Source of the DNA: Cyanobacteria bacterium UBA1186
GTDB taxonomy: Bacteria > Cyanobacteriota > Vampirovibrionia > Gastranaerophilales > Gastranaerophilaceae
Direction of reading: 5' to 3'
NCBI GenBank assembly: GCA_002309875.1
Contig: DBYM01000052.1
Span: 3,206 to 28,127, forward strand
DNA length: 24,922 nt
In this document: positions 20,291 through 24,922 of the stretch, piece by piece
How positions within the stretch are numbered: position 1 is the stretch's first letter
Layout of the letters: each line of letters begins with the position of its first letter
The notes under the pieces: model-generated
Seen by the model: the letters and a program-made list of their open reading frames with translations, nothing else
The model's database searches: none
What the model was told of the DNA's origin: nothing
Made by a program: the position numbers and the translations under genes

Positions 20291-21970
20291 ATGACGGAAC
20301 AGACCCTTACACTTACCCCCTCCTCAATTAAATCCTACGGTTTAAGCAGTTTACCCCTTTCTGAAGCAGGAGAACTTCTCGAAGAGGCTCGCTGCGCCCA
20401 TGAAAAATATTTAATCAAACAGCAGAATACCGACCTTGAAAAGGCAATAGAGTGCTATGTTGATGCAATAAAAGTTAATCCGGCATTACCGGAGGCTTAT
20501 TACAGACTTGCAAGCCTTCTTTTAATCAAAGGTCAGATATCTGTTGACGGTGCTTTGGAACAATGCAAAACCGCACTGTCACTTGAACCGAACAATCCCA
20601 ATGCGCATATATATACAGGGTATTTTCAGTGTCTGAACGGTAATTTGGAAGAGGCAGAAAAGGAATTCTCGCTCGCAATTACCCGTTCCGGAAGGAACTC
20701 AGCCCGACCACGGCTGTTTTTGTCTAAAGTGTTGTTAAATAGAATCAAATCAAATCACAAATCGGTCAAAGATGTTGTCAAATTTTTGTACTACCTCTTT
20801 TCAGGGAGCATGATGATTATGTGGGATTGTCCGTCTCTGAAAATGTTTTACAAGTTCCTGGCAAACGACTTTTCGGTTTTCTCGTACAAGGCTCTCGGAG
20901 AGACTTTTGAGAAAATGCGCCTCTTCCCTTCAGCACTGGAAGCATATTCGAAAGGACTAAAGAAAACTGAACAGGGTAATCTGTTCTACCAAAAAATGGG
21001 CGATTTATCGCTTGAATGCAATGACATTGACTCAAGTCTTGAGTGCTACGAGCGCGCTTATGAACTTGACCCGACGGACAGAGAAGTTCTGATTAAAATT
21101 GCAACAATCAACCAAACTTATTTTCCTGAAAGAATCGACAAGACAATCGATTATTACAACTCTCTGCTCGAATTCGGAATAGATTTGGACAAAATCTACT
21201 ATGAATTAGGACATTTATACCTGAAAAAAGCCGACAAGATAAATGCCGTAAGTGCATTTAAACTTGCGACGGAGATGAACCCTGAAAATCCATACTACAA
21301 CAACTCGCTCGCTTATGCCTATGTAAAGGCAGAACTCTATGATGATGCTATCGAATACTATCAGCAGGCAATCAAACTTAATCCCGATTCGGAATGGACA
21401 TCAATTGTCTGCCACGCACTCGGAGCAATCTATTCGGAAATCAAAGAAAATTATGAAGCCGCTGAGGCAACCTTCAATGCAGGAATGATTTTGGATCCGA
21501 ACAACGTAGATATTCAACTTTCGTTAGGCGATTTATTTATGGCGCAGAACGATTTGGACAGAGCAATAAAGACTTATTGCGACGCAATTGCCATCGACCC
21601 GCTCAATTTCCTGACTTATGCAAAAGCAGGTTTGGCATTGTGGGAAAAAGATTATCTTGAAGAATCGGTCGTTGCTTTCCACAAGTCGATTGAACTGAAT
21701 CCCGACTTTGAAATTGCACAAAATAACCTCGGAGTAGTTTATCTTGACGGGTACGGAGACCCCAAAGAATCTCTTGAATATTTCAAAACGGCAATTAATA
21801 TTAATCCGAATTATACTCTTGCTTATTTCAACCTTGCAAGAGCATATCAGGCAATCGGTGATAAATCGAGAGCAGCGGAATATTATCAGATGACAATGGA
21901 CCTTAATAAAATCACGGAAGAACTTTCGGAAAAGGATATCCGGAAAAGATTGTTCGAACTGTTCGAATAA
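20291..21970 (+). CDS. Large TPR-repeat protein
   Basis: The 559-residue protein carries about ten to twelve TPR units from residue 40 to the end, with classic pairs such as AIECYVDAIKVNPALPEAYY, CYERAYELDPTDREVL, YYQQAIKLNPDSEW, TYCDAIAIDPLNFLTYAKAG and YFKTAININPNYTLAYFNLA. It has no signal peptide or catalytic domain; O-GlcNAc-transferase-type or scaffold TPRs are the usual comparison. The ATG at 20291 has GGAG 6 nt upstream and is preferred to the TTG 15 nt earlier. It is monocistronic and divergent from the coiled-coil gene. Confidence 0.9.
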   Translation: MTEQTLTLTPSSIKSYGLSSLPLSEAGELLEEARCAHEKYLIKQQNTDLEKAIECYVDAIKVNPALPEAYYRLASLLLIKGQISVDGALEQCKTALSLEPNNPNAHIYTGYFQCLNGNLEEAEKEFSLAITRSGRNSARPRLFLSKVLLNRIKSNHKSVKDVVKFLYYLFSGSMMIMWDCPSLKMFYKFLANDFSVFSYKALGETFEKMRLFPSALEAYSKGLKKTEQGNLFYQKMGDLSLECNDIDSSLECYERAYELDPTDREVLIKIATINQTYFPERIDKTIDYYNSLLEFGIDLDKIYYELGHLYLKKADKINAVSAFKLATEMNPENPYYNNSLAYAYVKAELYDDAIEYYQQAIKLNPDSEWTSIVCHALGAIYSEIKENYEAAEATFNAGMILDPNNVDIQLSLGDLFMAQNDLDRAIKTYCDAIAIDPLNFLTYAKAGLALWEKDYLEESVVAFHKSIELNPDFEIAQNNLGVVYLDGYGDPKESLEYFKTAININPNYTLAYFNLARAYQAIGDKSRAAEYYQMTMDLNKITEELSEKDIRKRLFELFE

Positions 21971-21991
21971 AAATTCAATTCATACATTCAT

Positions 21992-22021
21992 TTGATTACA
22001 AAACTTAACAAATCTTATAAA
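21992..22021 (+). promoter_or_regulatory. Promoter of the methyltransferase operon
   Basis: TTGATT (21992-21997) and TATAAA (22016-22021) are spaced 18 bp, 24 nt before the ATG at 22046. Its position inside the longer open frame argues against the TTG start at 21992. Confidence 0.5.
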
Positions 22022-22045
22022 CTTAAAGTGTTAACGGGTGATTAT

Positions 22046-22927
22046 ATGGCGAAAACTAACTTAAAGATTAAAGAAAAGAAGAATGTATCCAACGCAAAAT
22101 TAAAGGTTGTTGACGACAGAGAAATTAAAACCACCTCTTACAATGACATTAACCTCAAGCAGTGGAAAAATTACGGTCACGTTATGACCGATACGTTATG
22201 GGAATTTCCGTCAAGACTGAAAGAAGGCGGACATTCAAACGAATATCACGGAAACTACATTCCTCAGATTGCACAACAGATTTACGAACGTTATACAAAA
22301 AAAGATGATATCGTTCTTGATATGTTCTTCGGCTCGGGAACTTCCGGAATCGAAGCAATAAACATGAAAAGACGCTGCATCGGTGTGGAACTTAAAGACG
22401 AACTCGTCGAATCGGTTTCTCATAAATTTACTCCGAAACAGTTGGTTACAGATGTAAACATTATCTGCGGAGACTCAACAAGCGAAACAACAAAAGAAAA
22501 AGTCAAAGCAAGACTTGAAGTTATGGGTAAAAAGAATGCCCAACTGTTAATGCTTCACCCGCCGTATGATGATATTATCAAATTCTCTGACAGAAAAGAG
22601 GATTTATCAAATTGCGCAACAACGGAAGAATTCTATGATTTATTCGAAAAAGTTGCCCAAAACGGTTATGACTTATTGGAAAAAGGACGTTATGCCTGCC
22701 TTATTATAGGTGATAAATATGCCAACTCCCAACACGTTCCTCTTGGCTTTGAATGTATGGCAAGAATGAACAAAATCGGGTTTATTACCAAAGCAATCAT
22801 AATAAAAGATATGCAGGGTAATGAAAGAGCAAAAGGCAAAACCGCAAACCTCTGGAGATACAGAGCACTTGCAGGCGGCTTCTATATATTTAAGCACGAA
22901 TATGTTATGATTTTCCAAAAGAAGTAG
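22046..22927 (+). CDS. Site-specific DNA methyltransferase (N6-adenine/N4-cytosine type), no restriction partner
   Basis: The 293-residue protein contains the S-adenosylmethionine motif I DMFFGSGT (92-99) and a motif IV of HPPY (171-174) within LHPPYDDIIKFS. Family enzymes of this class transfer a methyl group to exocyclic amino groups in DNA. Motif I comes before motif IV. The Asp of (D/N/S)PPY is His here, a variant I have seen in HPPY-type orphan methylases from general knowledge, so activity is still likely. The end (HEYVMIFQKK) is typical. An RNA or protein substrate cannot be excluded. No endonuclease is adjacent; the downstream genes are yggU, an unknown and a transporter. The ATG at 22046 is supported by the promoter and a weak GGGTGA. 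Confidence 0.85.
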   Translation: MAKTNLKIKEKKNVSNAKLKVVDDREIKTTSYNDINLKQWKNYGHVMTDTLWEFPSRLKEGGHSNEYHGNYIPQIAQQIYERYTKKDDIVLDMFFGSGTSGIEAINMKRRCIGVELKDELVESVSHKFTPKQLVTDVNIICGDSTSETTKEKVKARLEVMGKKNAQLLMLHPPYDDIIKFSDRKEDLSNCATTEEFYDLFEKVAQNGYDLLEKGRYACLIIGDKYANSQHVPLGFECMARMNKIGFITKAIIIKDMQGNERAKGKTANLWRYRALAGGFYIFKHEYVMIFQKK

Positions 22928-22948
22928 TAATATCCGAGGAGAACTGTT

Positions 22949-23248
22949 TTGTTCAGAGAAACTCAAGATGGTTTAATAATTAAGGTTAAAATAGTTCCAA
23001 ATTCGTCAAAAAATGATATTATTATTGAAGATGAGTTTATAAAAATAAAAGTTACCGCTCAACCGATTGAAAACAAAGCAAATATTGCCTTAAAAGAATT
23101 TTTATCAAAAGAACTGAAGTTTCCGAAAACAAGCATCGAAATAATCAGAGGCGAAACTTCAAAAGAAAAAACAATACTGTTAAAGACAACCGATAAAAAC
23201 AAAATAGATGAAATAATCAAAAAACTCTCAAAGGAGGCGCAATCATGA
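22949..23248 (+). CDS. yggU: YggU/DUF167 family protein (TTG start)
   Basis: The 99-residue protein matches the YggU (UPF0235) family: IKVKIVPNSSKND, IKIKVTAQPIENKANIALKEFLSKEL, and the segment SIEIIRGETSKEKTILL. The fold is small alpha/beta; function is unknown. The start is TTG at 22949, fixed by AGGAG (22937-22941) 7 nt upstream, which is much better placed than any ATG. It overlaps the next gene by ATGA. Confidence 0.92.
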   Translation: MFRETQDGLIIKVKIVPNSSKNDIIIEDEFIKIKVTAQPIENKANIALKEFLSKELKFPKTSIEIIRGETSKEKTILLKTTDKNKIDEIIKKLSKEAQS

Positions 23249-23547
23249 ATAAACGTTGGTATGATATAGACCCGACAGTAAGCCTGGCAGTAAGTCTTAT
23301 GAGAAACGCAAATGTTATTACCCAGTATAAATGCGCCGATTTGATTATTGAGAGATCAAAAGCCAGCGGGATTGATTTGTCCGAAAACATCTTGACAGAT
23401 GCCTTCAACTATGTTTTAAGAAGATGGTATGATACTAATCAGAAGATTGCAGAGGCATTTGAATACTTAAAACTTATGCCGGAAAATCTTCAGAAGGAAA
23501 TTGCGGTGGAAATAATTAATCTGCTGCAAGAGGAAGAAACCAGATAG
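23245..23547 (+). CDS. 100-residue unknown protein with repeated RWYD element
   Basis: No family recognised. KRWYDIDPTVSLAVSLMR near the N-terminus and RRWYDTNQKIAEAFEYLK in the second half look like two copies of one helix-turn-helix-like unit, so it may be a small internally duplicated helical protein. It has no signal peptide. The ATG is inside the yggU stop (ATGA), with AAGGAGG 8 nt upstream, so it is coupled to yggU. It ends one base before the transporter gene. Confidence 0.8.
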   Translation: MNKRWYDIDPTVSLAVSLMRNANVITQYKCADLIIERSKASGIDLSENILTDAFNYVLRRWYDTNQKIAEAFEYLKLMPENLQKEIAVEIINLLQEEETR

Positions 23548-23548
23548 A

Positions 23549-24859
23549 ATGTCTTTTATACTAAATCCGGCTGTCATTTCAATCTTACTCTTATGCTTTT
23601 TGTGCATAAAAAGAGTGAACGTTTTGCTTGCAATAATTATCTCGACGATTACCGCAGGCTTATTGTCGGATATGAATATAAAAGATGTAATGGATACCTT
23701 TATATCGGGAATGGGAGGGAATGCGGAAACCGCACTGAGTTATATCCTGCTCGGAGCATTCGCCGCAACTATGGCTCATTCGGGATTTACGGATAAAATT
23801 GCGGATAAAATCACAAAACTGATTTCGGGAAGAAAATATTTACTGCTTTTGATTTTGGGACTTATTGCAATGGCATCGCAAAACATAATTCCCGTCCACA
23901 TAGCATTTATTCCCGTTCTTATACCGCCTCTGCTTCCGCTTATGAACCAACTCTCGATAGACAGGCGTGCGGTTGCAAGTGTTTTGGCTTTCGGACTAAA
24001 AATGCCTTATATAACAATTCCCGTAGGTTTCGGGCTTATATTCCAAAACCTTATTGCCGATAATATTACGCAAAACGGCATCCTTGTAATGAGAAACGAG
24101 GTTTGGAAATCAACATTAATACTCGGTGCGGGAATGCTTATTGCACTTCTCATATCGGTATTTATAACTTACAGAAAACCGAGAAAATACGAAGATAAGA
24201 AAATTGATTTTAATACGGATAAAACTACCGTCTGCAACAAGTACACTGTTTGGGTTGTAGCAATAGCCGCCCTCGCAACGTTTGCCGTTCAGATATTCAC
24301 CCATTCGCTTCCCTTGGGAGCATTGGTCGGCTTGGGAATAATATTCACTCTGAAAGTTATTCCAAAAGACAAAATGGACTGCATGATGAACGAAGGGATT
24401 TATCTTATGGGATATGTTGCCTTTGTGATGCTTGTGGCCGCAGGGTTTGCCTCCGTATTAAAAGAATCCGGCGCAATAGAAAACTTAGTGAACATAACGT
24501 TGGCAGTATTGCCTGAAAATATTATTCTGATTTCGCTTATAATCCTTCTTTTGGGATTGTTTATAACAATCGGGATAGGAACTTCTTTCGGTACAATACC
24601 GATTCTTGCGGTTTTGTTTGTTCCCGTATGCGCCAAAATGGGCTTTAATACGGCGCAAATCATAATACTTATTGCTGCGGCAGCCGCACTCGGAGATGCA
24701 GGCTCTCCCGCTTCGGACACAACTCTCGGCCCGACCTCGGGACTTAATGCCGACGGGGAGCATAACCATATTTACGATACCTGCATTCCGACATTTTTGC
24801 ATTACAACACGGCATTAATCCTGTTTGCGCTTTTGGGAATTTGGATAATGAATAACTAA
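23549..24859 (+). CDS. NhaC/YuiF-type transporter (Na+/H+ antiporter family)
   Basis: The 436-residue protein has about eleven to twelve hydrophobic helices and the conserved tail GDAGSPASDTTLGPTSGLNA followed by DGEHNHIYDTCIPTFLHYN, which marks this family. It exchanges a cation, or imports an organic acid or amino acid, across the inner membrane; the substrate is not readable from the sequence. ATG follows the previous stop by one base, GAGGAAG lies inside the end of that gene, and a terminator follows. Last gene of the operon. Confidence 0.9.
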   Translation: MSFILNPAVISILLLCFLCIKRVNVLLAIIISTITAGLLSDMNIKDVMDTFISGMGGNAETALSYILLGAFAATMAHSGFTDKIADKITKLISGRKYLLLLILGLIAMASQNIIPVHIAFIPVLIPPLLPLMNQLSIDRRAVASVLAFGLKMPYITIPVGFGLIFQNLIADNITQNGILVMRNEVWKSTLILGAGMLIALLISVFITYRKPRKYEDKKIDFNTDKTTVCNKYTVWVVAIAALATFAVQIFTHSLPLGALVGLGIIFTLKVIPKDKMDCMMNEGIYLMGYVAFVMLVAAGFASVLKESGAIENLVNITLAVLPENIILISLIILLLGLFITIGIGTSFGTIPILAVLFVPVCAKMGFNTAQIIILIAAAAALGDAGSPASDTTLGPTSGLNADGEHNHIYDTCIPTFLHYNTALILFALLGIWIMNN

Positions 24860-24860
24860 A

Positions 24861-24890
24861 AAAGAACAACCTGCGGGAGGTTGCTCTTTT
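24861..24890. terminator. Terminator of the methyltransferase-transporter operon
   Basis: AAAGAACAACCT (24861-24872) pairs with AGGTTGCTCTTT (24878-24889) around GCGGG. It has one A-C mismatch on the plus strand (G-U on the minus) and ends in a T-run. A-rich flanks suggest it can also work from the right. Confidence 0.85.
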
Positions 24891-24922
24891 ATTTATATAT
24901 TTATTAATCCTTATTATTGTTT

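Noticed and set aside
21992..22045. 18-residue extension of the methyltransferase from a TTG
   Set aside because: The segment contains the promoter, and no ribosome-binding site precedes the TTG.
1..24922. CRISPR array, IS element, prophage or tRNA gene
   Set aside because: No regularly spaced repeats, transposase or integrase motifs, or cloverleaf with CCA-like ends were found in the gaps.

Overview
The window is about 25 kb of AT-rich bacterial chromosome. It mixes housekeeping genes (fba, prs, rplS, rbgA, lpxA, era, pth, ffh, a U32 enzyme) with large proteins that match no family I recognise. The low GC, the lpxA gene, and unrelated cytoplasmic-looking proteins sharing an N-terminal Pro-Ser-Phe-Lys motif suggest an uncultured gut-type lineage, most likely Gastranaerophilales/Vampirovibrionia ("Melainabacteria"). 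This assignment is inference from protein style, not from a marker-gene tree. No tRNA, rRNA, insertion sequence, CRISPR array or prophage was seen.

Layout. 1-4 kb: fba (partial, minus) diverges from prs (plus). prs converges on a two-gene minus unit encoding a 40-residue protein and a 241-residue protein that share one small domain. A secreted zincin-like protein with a degenerate metal site, followed by TPRs, comes next. 4-6 kb: a small XRE-type regulator with a perfect inverted repeat upstream, then a 534-residue protein of unknown function. 6-8.3 kb: rplS-rbgA, overlapping a convergent DMT transporter. 8.2-8.6 kb: an intergenic region with a well-formed minus-strand promoter and a strong terminator about 140 nt apart (a candidate leader or small RNA), plus two tiny possible ORFs on the opposite strand. 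8.6-11.8 kb: lpxA, a TIM-barrel glycosidase-like protein and era, all minus. 11.9-13.6 kb: a 570-residue protein with a glycine-rich hydrophobic core. 13.6-18.6 kb: the compact minus-strand operon ffh-pth-TPR-U32, whose first ribosome-binding site lies inside a perfect 14-bp hairpin. 18.7-22 kb: a 450-residue coiled-coil protein divergent from a 559-residue TPR protein. 22-24.9 kb: a plus-strand operon of an orphan-type DNA methyltransferase, a YggU/DUF167 protein, a 100-residue unknown and a NhaC/YuiF-like transporter, closed by a terminator.

How genes work together. rplS/rbgA (50S assembly), era (30S assembly), pth (peptidyl-tRNA recycling), ffh (co-translational targeting) and possibly the U32 enzyme (tRNA/rRNA hydroxylation family) form a translation theme. 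Three divergent intergenic regions next to lineage-specific genes carry helically phased TTACAA direct repeats, which suggests a shared regulator. No known defence or mobile system is complete here. The best candidates for undescribed biology are the 8.3 kb RNA locus, the TTACAA repeats, the pseudo-zincin, the duplicated 40-residue domain and the PSFK-motif proteins.
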